Shown here in pieces: positions 22,979-33,550 of a stretch of DNA of 64,000 nt. Numbering within the stretch: position 1 is the first letter of the stretch; each line of letters opens with the position of its first letter. The notes below the pieces were generated by a model. It was not told the DNA's origin and did not search any database. It worked only from the letters and a program-made list of their open reading frames with translations. Position numbers and translations under genes: made by a program. This DNA comes from Lentinula raphanica (taxonomy: Eukaryota; Basidiomycota; Agaricomycetes; Agaricales; Omphalotaceae): contig JANVFP010000007.1 in the NCBI GenBank assembly GCA_027919835.1, positions 372,001 through 436,000 of the forward strand. The letters run 5' to 3'.

Positions 22979-23210
22979 TGTCACAATGGAGGACAATAGA
23001 AATAAGTTTTGTGACATTTACTATATCGAGGGAAAAAAATCGCCTTTTTCGATGAAATTTGACCGGCATAGAGACGATTCCTCATTTCATTCGGACTCGT
23101 AATGAGGATCGTCTCTATGCACCGCGATGCGTACCAAAAAAGGCGATTTTTTACCTTCCTTTTCTAGTAAAAGTCACAAAACTTATTTTCCATTGTTCTC
23201 TATTGTGACA
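22979..23210. mobile_element. Hairpin-forming inverted-repeat element (MITE-like)
   Basis: The two halves are imperfect inverted repeats of about 75-100 bp. The left arm starts TGTCACAATGGAGGACAATA and includes AATAAGTTTTGTGAC and AAAAAATCGCCTTTTT; the right arm holds their reverse complements (AAAAAGGCGATTTTTT, GTCACAAAACTTATT, TATTGTGACA). A short spacer includes two inverted GAGACGAT words. No coding sequence is present and no clear target-site duplication was found. It could be a foldback/MITE-type element or a locus producing a hairpin RNA. Confidence 0.65.
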
Positions 23211-23889
23211 GCTGCTCGTGCATCTCTTGCGTCATCTGTCACTTTTGTCACACTACCTCAGACTACCTCTTTTCAATTTCGTGAATCGTGCTGCTGATTC
23301 GTGTCGCTGTGCTTCTTCGCTCCCTATACATAGAAATTTTTGCACTATGAACAACAACTTCAAGCAAGCAGAGGCCGCCACCAGAAGATTTGGCAAAATT
23401 CAAAAGGAGTGTCCGATGTTAACAGGCGGCTGGTGGAACATAGAGCAGGAGTCTTGGGCAAGATGGTTGGAGGGATGAAGAAGACAAACGAGGACATTTG
23501 TCGCTCCAAATGGATACGCTACGCTACGCCTGCGTCTCCTTGTGCCTTCTTGCTCTCTTTCTTCACCAGCCACCCTTCCTTTCAGAGCAAACTCCTCGTC
23601 GCTGTTGCTCATCTAGGTTCTCCAACCACAATGTCTCCATTGACTGGTTCTACTTCATGCAAAAATGTTCAGCTCTTTCCATTGTCCAAGAGAATCTGCT
23701 ATTGGTAGTATCTAGGGCTTACGACGCTGCATTTTATCCCAAATTGAAATCAAACACAAATTCATCATCATCATCCACACCATTGCCTACTTCTGTTCAT
23801 CTTGAGCAAAAGTTGCTTAAGGCCTATCACGTTCCGCAACCGCCATCGTACTCTCGTTACACTACAACTACAAGCTCCAAGAGTGTAAT

Positions 23890-25975
23890 TGGTTTGCTCT
23901 TGCGCAGGCTGGTAGCGATGTCAAAGTTGTCGTTGTATCACTGTGTAAAACATGGAGGTATGTAAAGTCGCAATCGACTCTTTTAGTTGTCACTCTTTCT
24001 AATGTTGCATTTTTTTAGAACTTCGATCCTCTTGGTATTCATACCGGTGACTCCATCATCGCTTGAAGAAGTTGAACCGAGTCAGTTGACTTCTGAGCAG
24101 TAGTATAAAGAGCGTAGGAGAGGTGATGAGCATTGGGCGGACATTCGAGGGAACTATTCAGAAAGCCATTTGAGCGATCGACGATCAGTTTTCCGGATTT
24201 GCTAAAGTATGTTTATCGTTATTCGGTGCTGGAAGTATATTAACATTTGTTGTTTTCTTTTAGAATGACTATGTCGAGGATATCGACGAAGAGCTTCTGA
24301 ACCCTACGGACAAACACATATTTGCGATTTCTCGGCCTCTCATCGTGGATACAGCGTAGACAGAATATGGCAAATGACTGCTATCGACAAGTGGTTCTTG
24401 ACGAGACTGCAATATATATTCCAAATGGAAGAGCATCTCACATACGTCCACGAATTATAATGCTCTCTAGTCACTGTCTAATCAAACGAGGCCTGAACAT
24501 AAATGTCATCTCTCTCGAAGACCTACGCCGTTCTAAGCAACTTGGTTTCTGTGACTGCCAGCTTTCAACTTGTTCAGGTTCGACCGAGCTTGCCGTTCGA
24601 TGCCTTCATCAAGAATTAGGGATCACACCTTTTGTCAAGCAGATAGACACAGTCGCTGCAGTTTCCTGCTTTCACCAACCACCTTTACACACCTACAACG
24701 CTATCGAAAATGATGTGACCTTTGAAGATCGAGGAGTAATGGTGCCGGCATCTACCGAATCATTTCATTTTTCTCCGTAGATTTCAATTGGTGTTCGAGC
24801 CATTCGAACCCTTCGGGATCAAGGCCTACCTGCCAGCATGGTCAACTACAACCCAGAGACTGTCGGTACAGATTACGACGAAGCTGATCGCTTCTACTTC
24901 GAGAACATCAGTTTGGAGACCATCCTTGATATCTATGATACTGAACGAGCTTGCATCGTACCCATATGTTCCCTGGTCTTGTGAATGCTGCAGCCTTTGT
25001 GCCAGGACTTGCTGTACCAAACAGTCCGGACTTCATCGAGGCTACCCGCGCCTTGATAAGCGCTGTATTTGCAACAGCCATCATCATTCCACAAGCTCAG
25101 GATAACAAGATTGTCAATTGTGCAACCCTCGAGATTGCAAAGGCAAACGTCCTTGGATCCTCATATCGCAATTTTGTCCTTATGTAATCTGTCTGCATCT
25201 GCTGATAACGTTCAGAACTTCGACGAAGAACTCATCGCAGACGCCAAAGCTCTTTTCATCCCGTTCCGTATCGCTAACAAACACATTCCCTTGTCTGCCG
25301 TGGCAGCCCACTTCAGTTCATGGCCAACGGAGAAACCTATCATCACGGATGCCAAGGGTTCGCATCTTGCATCTTTTCTGTTGCTTGCCAGCCTTCACAG
25401 TCATTCCATACACGTTACTGACATGCAAAATGTTGATGATTTTCTTCTCATCTCGTTAAGCAAAGCCAAAAATCTCAAAGTGACCTGCGATGGTTCTGTG
25501 TACTCTCTATTCTTTACCTGCGAACAGTACCCTTCTGCCTCGTTCTTACCGTCTCCGGAAGACCAAAAGGCACTGTGGAAGAAAGTAGATCTTATCGATG
25601 CTTTCTCCGTTGGCAGCTCACCTTACAAGCTAGCACTCAAGATTGGTGTAGCCGGCCTCAGGAATGGAGGAAGCGCTTCCCCTGCTGCTCACTGCTGTCA
25701 CTGAAGGCCGACTTACCTACAAGACATCACAACCTGCATGCATGTTAACCCAGTTCAGAGTCTTCCCAAGTAGACTCAGACTCATGTCGAAGTAGTGCTT
25801 GGTCCCAGGCACCGTTCACCATGCAACCTTCGTGCTGGTCACCTTTGGGGCAGACGCTCGTATCAGGTGCCATCCATTGTGTGATCGTTCATGGTCAGAC
25901 TTCTTTCCTAGATGGTACCCTTTCTCGAGTCAATATGCTTGAACACCCTATTCTGTTTAGTAGAAGCTGCAATCT
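23890..25975 (+). pseudogene. Decayed URA2-type gene (carbamoyl-phosphate synthase / dihydroorotase-like)
   Basis: Fragments of the multifunctional pyrimidine enzyme appear in order but in shifting frames with stops. They are FDPLGIHTGDSI (24020), IGRTFEGTIQKAI (24130), NDYVEDIDEELLNPTDKHIF (24262), GYSVDRIWQMTAIDKWFLTR (24350), ENDVTFEDRGVMV (24710) and [20 protein letters not shown] (24845). The copy then jumps directly to the dihydroorotase-like domain: [15 protein letters not shown] (24960), AAHFSSWPTEKPIITDAKGS (25310), AFSVGSSPYKLALKIG (25600) and HGQTSFLDGTLSRVN (25890). The second half of the synthase and the aspartate transcarbamylase domain are missing. Intron-like gaps persist before NFDPLGIH and NDYVEDID, so the copy came from DNA rather than mRNA. 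Confidence 0.85.
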
Positions 25976-27380
25976 TGACCTGTGGCATGTGCGCATGAGT
26001 TCCTCGTCCTCTCCATTCACCGCTTATTTTTTTGACAGAAATGTGATGACATGTCTTTTCTTTTCCTACCTCATCTAGGTTCACTCATGTCCCTTTCATT
26101 TGACCCATCTTGATATCCTTGCTCACTGGCACTCATCCCCGAATCTGGCTTCCATGAGTTGGGTTCATACTACCGTGGTACCTTCAGTGTAGCCTCGCTT
26201 TCATGATACAGACTGGACATGTCAACCCGCTTACAATGCCTCCTCACATACTCATGATAACCTATCAGATGCTGCTGCCGCCGCCACCACAATTGCTTGC
26301 GGTGTCAAGTGTAGTCTGCTCATCCTTGCATTCTCGAGTCTGGCTGTTTTCATGCAATTCTTGAACTCAATGACAATTTCTTTCCATTTTGTCTGTTCTC
26401 TTGACTATGTTGCTTGAGTCTCGTGTCATGGTGTTCATACTCAAATTATAGAACTTAGCTGCTTTCGGTCTGACTCTGATTTGTTGCATCTGGATGTTGC
26501 ATTATTTGTGCATCTCGCAGGTGATGGAGCAGGATGGCACAACAGTTACATATGGTCCATGTGCTATCTCATTTCCTCATGAGTCGTGCTCATGCCCATG
26601 CCCTTACCGACTCTTGATTTTTGCAATTTCGGACTCGTACATGCCATGCAAAGCAATGGCCCACTTCGCAAGTATAAACACTAGTTACCTTGGCTGCAGA
26701 AAAATGCAAGTAAAACCACTGTTATACAATGAAGGGCGTAATGCTTCATGAGTCAATGCGTCGTAAAATATCTTCTTTGCTGCACCACGGGGAATGCAAA
26801 TAGAGGGTATTTATGCAGGACCATCGCAGCATCAGCACAGAGCAAGAAAAAAACTTGTTAGAATGTGCTAGGATGTCATAAAATGATTGATTTTTGTCAA
26901 TGATTGTACACAGACGTGTACATGCCAACAGTGCAATCCCCACGAGAACAAGTTTCCAACCTAGAAGATTCGATTTTCACTATTGGCCTCACGATGAACG
27001 TCTTACAGTGACATTCTCTAGGGGCCAGCAATCAACTTCAGGCAGGAAATGCCGGCCTCAAAGGTAAGTTGCAGTGTGCGGCGTGCTCAGAAACACCCTG
27101 AAGAGAATCAACTGCATCGATTAATCAATGACAGAGCACGATAACGAACATTGAGACGCAGAAGAATCAATCAAGATGGTTCGAAGTTCTCCATGAACTT
27201 TGATGGGTAGAAGTGGCACTGCCTCCAAGTCAAGCCTTGAATGAAATCAATTGATAAGATATAGCACAAACCTAAATTTCTTGGGAGGCACTGTGAAGAC
27301 TGAGTCTGGAGCCTGGAAATTCCATCAGTGGCACGAAAATGTATTCACTTCTACATGCTCTGAGCTCTCCCGATCTTCAG
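25976..27380. other. Gene-poor region after the URA2 pseudogene
   Basis: No gene supported. Bases 25976-26460 may hold further eroded sequence; short frames at 26494-26943 have no recognisable motif. Confidence 0.45.
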
Positions 27381-27389
27381 CGATGCTAC

Positions 27390-28340
27390 GGAAGTATGTA
27401 TACCCTGTCAACAGAGATGAGTATGGACTATAGCAATGTTGGCAGGACGGCTCAATGATAAACCAGAACCTCTATCCAAGATCGTACTGTGCGCCGTGAT
27501 AAGAAAGGCTGGATTGTCATGAAACTTTAGTATATATGAGCTACTTACTACCGGCATGAGGGTTAAGTCCGTCATCTGCAGGGCACTGTAAACAATCACT
27601 GGTGAGGGCGGGCAGGTGCCAGTGCACGATTCCGATCCCGGCGATGAAGGATGGAGCACAGGAGACACTCGATCAAGCACCTACCTGACTTGAACTTTGT
27701 AGCACAAAGATAAGGGTGAAGATGGAGGTGAAGATTGAAGATTGACTCGGAAGTCCATCCAGCAATCTCATTACTTAGTGCTCGATTGAATGAAGTCTCC
27801 CGACTCTAAGTAATGTGCATCACTGGAGGAATAGATGTACTGTCGAAAGGGATGAGAGTGGCAATGCTAGAAAGAAACGATAGACTATGCTATGTACTCA
27901 CCAGAGATGGAGACAAATCCGATCAGCGAGCCTGGTGAGATGTAGCACAAGGATGGGGATGCTCCTCAAAGGTTGAAGGCTCTGAAGTCCAACGATCCCA
28001 TCACCTCGACGCTTGTTGAACATAATTACTGGAGATATGGACATCCTGTCAAAAGGGACGAGGGTGGCAATGCGAGAAAGAAACTACTAATACTATATAC
28101 CGTAGGCGGTGAGAAGATAATTTGTTAGACTGTAGGCCATATGAAGGAGGGCAGGTTACTTACCACCGGCAGGGTAAAGAGAAAGCTCATCGTCACCAGT
28201 AAGACACTATGTATATAATAATAGAGGGTGAGCCAATTCCTGCCAATTTTCGTCGGTGATGAAAGACGGAACAAGAAAACTTACTTGGTTAGGCGCCTGT
28301 CCGACTTCGTGCCAAGAATCCATCCTGCTCATGTATGTAA
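27390..28340. repeat. Degenerate tandem repeats
   Basis: Related blocks recur about every 200-600 bp. GTC(A/G)A(C/A)AGnGATGAG-type words occur near 27407, 27852 and 28050; GGCAATGC(T/G)(A/G)GAAAGAAAC near 27859 and 28070; TACTTAC(T/C)ACCGGCA near 27545 and 28160; GATGAA(G/A)GA(T/C)GGA near 27643 and 28258. The blocks are diverged by substitutions and indels. They may be decayed copies of a small intron-bearing gene on the minus strand (TTACCTG/ACTTAC splice-like words recur), but no continuous protein can be assembled. Confidence 0.45.
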
Positions 28341-28480
28341 GTACAGGTAAGTACCAACACTCATAGAACGCGGAACGAGCAATACAGATATCATACTACA
28401 TAGATAACAAGGAATAACATATCACAATACATAGAAGGGGGGTATAGAGCATAAAAGGTGTGCATCCGGCGGGTTATCTG

Positions 28481-30109
28481 TTAAATTCTGAGAACAGAAC
28501 TTCCCTCAAAAACGACGACTCTCAACCCAGCTTTCTCGTGGTACTTCAGCGGTAAGAAATTCGCCTCTCGGATAACTTGCCTGTTGGGAAACCGAAACAC
28601 GACCGAACGAAGAAAAGGTTTGCCACTTTCTGTATCATATGTCATTCCGCCGGGATACCGCCTCGAGGAAACCATCTCGACCAACGCGGGATCAAGCGAA
28701 TCGTCGTACGTGCTGAATCCAAGAGAGAGACTGTGTAGCTTGGGAGCTAGGATGGAAGGGATAAGGCTTCTTCCGTTGTAACGGAATGCGTTGAGACTCT
28801 GTATCAGTTGCGGGGTTATGGGACCACCAAACTCCATGTTGTCCTCGATGGTGAGGTGGAGGAGAGAAGGAAGCCGGGTGAGGATATCGATGATGTTGGA
28901 GTCTGCGAGTGGGATGGATTTGATGGAGAGTGTGGTTAGCTTGCATGCTGAACGAGAGAGAAAGTCATGTATGAGTGATCTAGGCCAGATTCGCTCGTAG
29001 CTATCGTCGATGTCCGCGCGGTCGATGTAGAGAGAGGTCAGGTTGGGACAGGTCATAGAGGAGAAGATGACGTCTACGAGGCTTTCGGACTCTTGTTGGG
29101 TCGAAGCGGCGACGCTGAGGGACATCGTTTGTATGCTGGATGCGAGGAGAGGAAATGTGCTGGTTTTCTTGAACCATCCGTCTGCCCATTCGCAAAAGTG
29201 AAGATCGGTCACATTACAAGGTCCCTCCAATAGGTATTTCAGTTCCTCGGTGTAGGAGCAGATGGTTAAGACGTTGAGCTGGTTCCATGGGAACAAGGAT
29301 TTCGGAAGCTTGGATAAGGGGAAGAGGGATATTGAGAGAGAATGGAGCTTTGGAGCATCCTGGAAGCGATCCAGGCTTCCGGATAAGCGGAAGGCAAAGC
29401 TCGATATGCTAAGTTCCTCGAGCACGGGAAAGTGTGTGGGGTTGTGGGCGGTCAGAGCTTTGAAAAACGTGGGTTGAGAAACCGTGAGCTCCTTCCAGCG
29501 GTCACTACACGCGCCAACGGTGGTGCACACCGTGGACTGACACGAGTCTAACGTCTCGAGCTTTTCTCCTAAAACCTCGAAACTGAGAGGTGATTGCTGC
29601 GATAGATCAACGTAGTATTGCAACAGGTCGGTTACTATATGATCAGGATGCATCATCGTCAGATAGACGCGTATGCGAGACCAGAGCTGGGGGGAAGTTC
29701 TGGCAAGAACCCGCCAGTGTGAGCATACACCGCTGATGGCTAGAGCAGGCATGGACTGGATGTGACCCGAGGTGAGGTGGTTCATACCGCAAGCGTGCTC
29801 AAAGATGCATAGTAAGAGTTCATTGGGGAGTTTTCGGATGGGAGATATGAGGGAGTAAAGGCAGTCTCTGTATTCATCCAGGTGCCGACGATGGCTTTGG
29901 AGGAAGGCGATGTGTGATTGTAACCGATAGAGTTCGGCTTCGGAATCCTCAATCTCTGTCTGTATTTCTGTTAGCTCGTCGGTTACATTTGCTTTTGAAT
30001 GAGCAGTAAGGCCATAGTTTGAGCGCAGTTTATCATATAGACCTGTAAAGTCCAGGTTAGTTCGTGGTTGATAAAAGACATTGTATCCTGTTTGTGAAGG
30101 GCGCTGCAT
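28481..30109 (-). CDS. F-box protein with leucine-rich C-terminal region
   Basis: Single long frame of 542 codons without needed introns. A coiled-coil-prone helix comes first (about residues 45-85, ELTEIQTEIEDSEAELYRLQ, SHIAFLQSHRRHLDEYRDCL). An F-box follows at about 90-135 (PIRKLPNELLLCIFEHACGM and ISGVCSHWRVLARTSPQLWS). The rest is leucine-spaced (for example LDRFQDAPKLHSLSISLFPL; RLPSLLHLTIEDNMEFGG) and reads as irregular leucine-rich repeats. Such proteins normally bind Skp1 and act as substrate adaptors of SCF ubiquitin ligases. This intronless coil-plus-F-box layout is typical of the expanded F-box families of Agaricomycetes. The substrate is unknown. The gene diverges from the transcription factor at 30584. 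Confidence 0.88.
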   Translation of the reverse strand: MQRPSQTGYNVFYQPRTNLDFTGLYDKLRSNYGLTAHSKANVTDELTEIQTEIEDSEAELYRLQSHIAFLQSHRRHLDEYRDCLYSLISPIRKLPNELLLCIFEHACGMNHLTSGHIQSMPALAISGVCSHWRVLARTSPQLWSRIRVYLTMMHPDHIVTDLLQYYVDLSQQSPLSFEVLGEKLETLDSCQSTVCTTVGACSDRWKELTVSQPTFFKALTAHNPTHFPVLEELSISSFAFRLSGSLDRFQDAPKLHSLSISLFPLSKLPKSLFPWNQLNVLTICSYTEELKYLLEGPCNVTDLHFCEWADGWFKKTSTFPLLASSIQTMSLSVAASTQQESESLVDVIFSSMTCPNLTSLYIDRADIDDSYERIWPRSLIHDFLSRSACKLTTLSIKSIPLADSNIIDILTRLPSLLHLTIEDNMEFGGPITPQLIQSLNAFRYNGRSLIPSILAPKLHSLSLGFSTYDDSLDPALVEMVSSRRYPGGMTYDTESGKPFLRSVVFRFPNRQVIREANFLPLKYHEKAGLRVVVFEGSSVLRI

Positions 30110-30194
30110 GATGATTGATTGACCGAAGACAGTGTGACATCACTCATGTGACCATCAAGGGTGACAATTAGCCCTAACCCTAAAAGCATCAAAA

Positions 30195-30202
30195 TGACGT
30201 CA
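30195..30202. promoter_or_regulatory. CRE/ATF-type palindrome in divergent promoter
   Basis: TGACGTCA, the full palindromic site for bZIP ATF/CREB factors, lies 86 bp upstream of the F-box gene start and 382 bp upstream of the divergent transcription factor gene. A CCCTAACCCTAA dimer lies just before it at about 30174. No binding evidence is available. Confidence 0.35.
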
Positions 30203-30583
30203 TTTCTTACCGGAACCCCGAGGACTGAAAATAGGGTCAGCTCCACTTCTCTTCAACCACTTCCTCCACTTTGAAGCCAAACTCTTCCCGTGTGAATTGA
30301 ACGACGTAGTGCTCAACTTTCAACTTGAAAAAGTTGGCTTTTTTATGCTTAGAACCAATTTTTTGCTCCTTGTATAGCAACTTCCAACTCTTTCTTCAAT
30401 CTCGACAAGAAAACCGGCGTAGAACAACACTAATACTGCATCAAAACCAGGTACTAATTTACTCCACTTGTACAGAATACTTTATCGATGCTCAATAATT
30501 TTTTGGGGCTTTTGCTCCAGCAATTTTCTCTCCACAGACACAACTAATCTAAACTCCACTTATAGTATCCACAAATTCCAGTA

Positions 30584-33270
30584 ATGGGTGGAGACCACAA
30601 GTGCCCCGTTTGTTCTGCAACATTCACTAGGCCCCAGCATGTCGTGAGGCATATGCGATCTCGTGAGTAAACGTCCTTGCCTTTACGTCTTCTTCTCTCC
30701 ATTCATCCTTTCAAAAGACACTGGCGACAGGCCCTACAAATGCCAGCATTGCGGGGACCAGTTCTCCCGCTCTGACCTCTTGTCGAGGCATATTAACAAG
30801 TGCCATGTCGGTGAAAAGCTACCAGGAGGCGCCGTCGCTAATGATACCCATGGGCGGAGGAAAGGCCTCAATGCCAACGCCACCCGTGCCACAACGAGCA
30901 AGCAGGCTTGCGACCAATGTGTTCAGAGTAGCTTGCCGTGCGATGGATGTAATCCATGCGGTGAGCCTTCTCTCCGTGCTCATTTCATTATTACCCTCTT
31001 CTAACAGCAACGCCGCTTAGCGAAATGCGTGCAACGTAAGATTCGATGCACATTCGTCAAATTCCATCGCCAAACAGCGCCGATAGGCCCGGGCCATAAT
31101 CGCTCTGGCAATCCTTCCTCTCCCACCACTCACCATCCGTCGCCACCTCACCAACAAGTTCCTACGTTTAATTCTGCTTCTACTAATGCTTACGGACCTG
31201 TCTACGGTAGCTACAACTCGTCTGTCGGTAGCTTAAACTACCCCACACATCATACGTCAGACGACGATCCGTTTATTTTGCACCCAGCACCGGGATCTTC
31301 CTCGTACGCAGCCAACTACCGTGCCCAACAATCAGATCTGCACCGCCGTGCCTCTTTGCCTTCTTTCCCTGTTCCTGGACAGCCTTGGATCGGTGGCTGG
31401 CACGAAAATGCAGAAACCGGTGAAGGTCCTAACTCTTTGCAATTCAACGTGGATACCGGAAACCATTTTGCATTCAATGTGGGAGGTGACTATAGGGTCA
31501 GTCGATCGTATCTTCCTTTTTTCCTCATGATTATTGACAAAGTATGTCTGGCAGGATCAATCTTTTATCTTGCGTCATCCACACGCTCAGCAACCGCACC
31601 AGCCTCCATACTCTCACCAATCGCATCATCAGCATCATTCGAATTCTCACCCGCATGCTTCCTCCACAACATCTTTAAACTCATACTCTTCGTCTTCTTC
31701 GTCTTCTCACGATGGTTCTCGACCTGGCACTGCCAGCGATACTAGCTCTGTAGTGGACGACCCGCCTTCCAGACCTGGAACTTCGAGCTCTTTCACCGAT
31801 TCGTTGTCGGGAAGCAGGCCCGGTACGAGTGCTAGTGGTTCGTTGAACGGACATTCTGGTACCAGCGAACATAGCGGTAATGCCGGTTTTTCAAACGCCT
31901 TTGGTTTGTTGTCTCTAGACGATCCTGCGGTCATTGCCGGTTTGGCCACCGACGGCGCGCCGTTTTTTAGTCACCTGAACCATATGACGGTCGACTCTCA
32001 TCTCAACAATCCTACTGGCTCAACGGGTCTGCCACTTGACGCTGTGGCGAGTATAGGGACTGGTATGGGCTTGAGGAACGATCCAGATGCGACTCCGATG
32101 CCAATTGGGGAAGCTCAAGCTATGGGTCTCATCGGTCCTGGAGTAGGGCCCAATCCCACTTCGACAATGACTACAACGTCTCATCAACATCAGCAACAAC
32201 AATTTCCTCGTGGTCGACCAAGTACCGGACATGGCCGAAACTCGACTTGGGGTCCGAACGCTGCGGGAGAACTTGGGACGCCAGGACGGGAGACTGAGAC
32301 TCGTGAGCTGCGGGAGTTTTGGAAGGCATATATGCGGACTCCGCTAAGTGGTCCGGGAGGAACGGCAGGTGGAGTGTTGGGTGCTCCTCATCCCGATATG
32401 CACCTTCTTTCTCCTGGGGGAAATAACTCTTCTACTAGCCCTTATCGTCGCCAACGTGTCTCTTCGCTGCCTTCAGTCAAAACACCAACGGCAATTTCTG
32501 ACGAAGATCGATACGCAACTGGTTTTGTTGGCTTCAACGCTCCGTACGGCGCCAAATACCCGCAACAGCAACCACCGCCATTGCTTATACCTCCCACTCA
32601 CCGGAACCAAGCGGGGAACACCAACCACCAACAGACTCAGAACGTTCAATACCCTGCTGCACCTGGAAACGCCGCAACGACGATGCACACGCACACAAAC
32701 GCAGAAGACCTTCGCTCCTACGAAGCAGCCGTCCTAGCCAGGAAAGCGCCACTTAACCTAAGTATGGAAGGCTTGGGTGGGAAGATGCGAAGGAAGGCTG
32801 CGAATGACAACAACAACGCTCGTATGACGTCTTCCTCTTCGAGCGCCAGCCCCAACTTGCCTTCCGCTGCCCAATCCCAAGGTTCCGGATCTTCTCCTTC
32901 ATCAGGGTCGTCCGCTGATTCGTCACCAGCGATACCACAATCTCTGCCTGCTTCTGAAAGCGGTTTACACGCTGACGGAGGAGATGGTGGGGACAGTGCC
33001 TCCCGACGGCCGTCGTTCAAACGAGGAGCCTCGCAGGTTCTGGAGAAGGGCGGCAGTGGGAAGCTTGCGAGGAGGACTTCTTCGAGTAGATATGATACGC
33101 TGGATCATGAGTATGATTATGGTGAGCCTGCCTCTCTTCTTACTCCCTTCGAAGCCACCAATGGTATATCTATATCCGATCTGCTCAACTCTCAATCTCT
33201 GTCCTTGTTCGGGATTGAAGCTGATAATTTTGCTGGGTCAGGAGGACTTCAAGCTACCGCAAGTATTTAA
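30584..33270 (+). CDS. Transcription factor with two C2H2 fingers plus a Zn2Cys6 cluster
   Basis: Four exons (30584-30662, 30718-30960, 31021-31496, 31555-33270) give an 837-residue protein with every join in frame. Finger 1 is CPVCSATFTRPQHVVRHMRS followed by HTGDRPYKC; finger 2 is CQHCGDQFSRSDLLSRHINK. About 30 residues later comes a Gal4-type cluster CDQCVQSSLPCDGCNPCAKC with VQRKIRC, spacing C-x2-C-x6-C-x5-C-x2-C-x6-C, completed across intron 2. The remaining 700 residues are Ser/Pro/His/Gln-rich and probably disordered activation sequence. A conserved-looking core, ETRELREFWKAYMRTPLSGP, sits near residue 515. Proteins with this double DNA-binding layout are a minority fungal class. Targets are unknown. 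Confidence 0.88.
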
Positions 33271-33550
33271 AGATCTTCCCCCTATCGATATCTCTCGTCT
33301 AGAGTTTTTCCTTTTCCCCCTTTTTCTATATCTTTCGACTTTCTACTTATCGTACAGGAGCATCACAGGTCTCCTGGCATGTATTCAAAGATATACTTAA
33401 CGATGTATTATTATATTACAGTTTCTTCTACTGCTTATGCTTATATTGCCCTCCAATGACCTACTTTTCTTCTACCATGATGTTTCCATAGCCACGAGAT
33501 GTACGTTCGTATACTCAAATCTCGGACGTAGTACATACAATACAATATAG

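Noticed and set aside
29262..29477. Plus-strand frame within the F-box gene
   Set aside because: Complement of a leucine-rich coding exon; shadow.
30173..30184. CCCTAACCCTAA as telomeric sequence
   Set aside because: Only two units; far too short to indicate a telomere or a fusion point.
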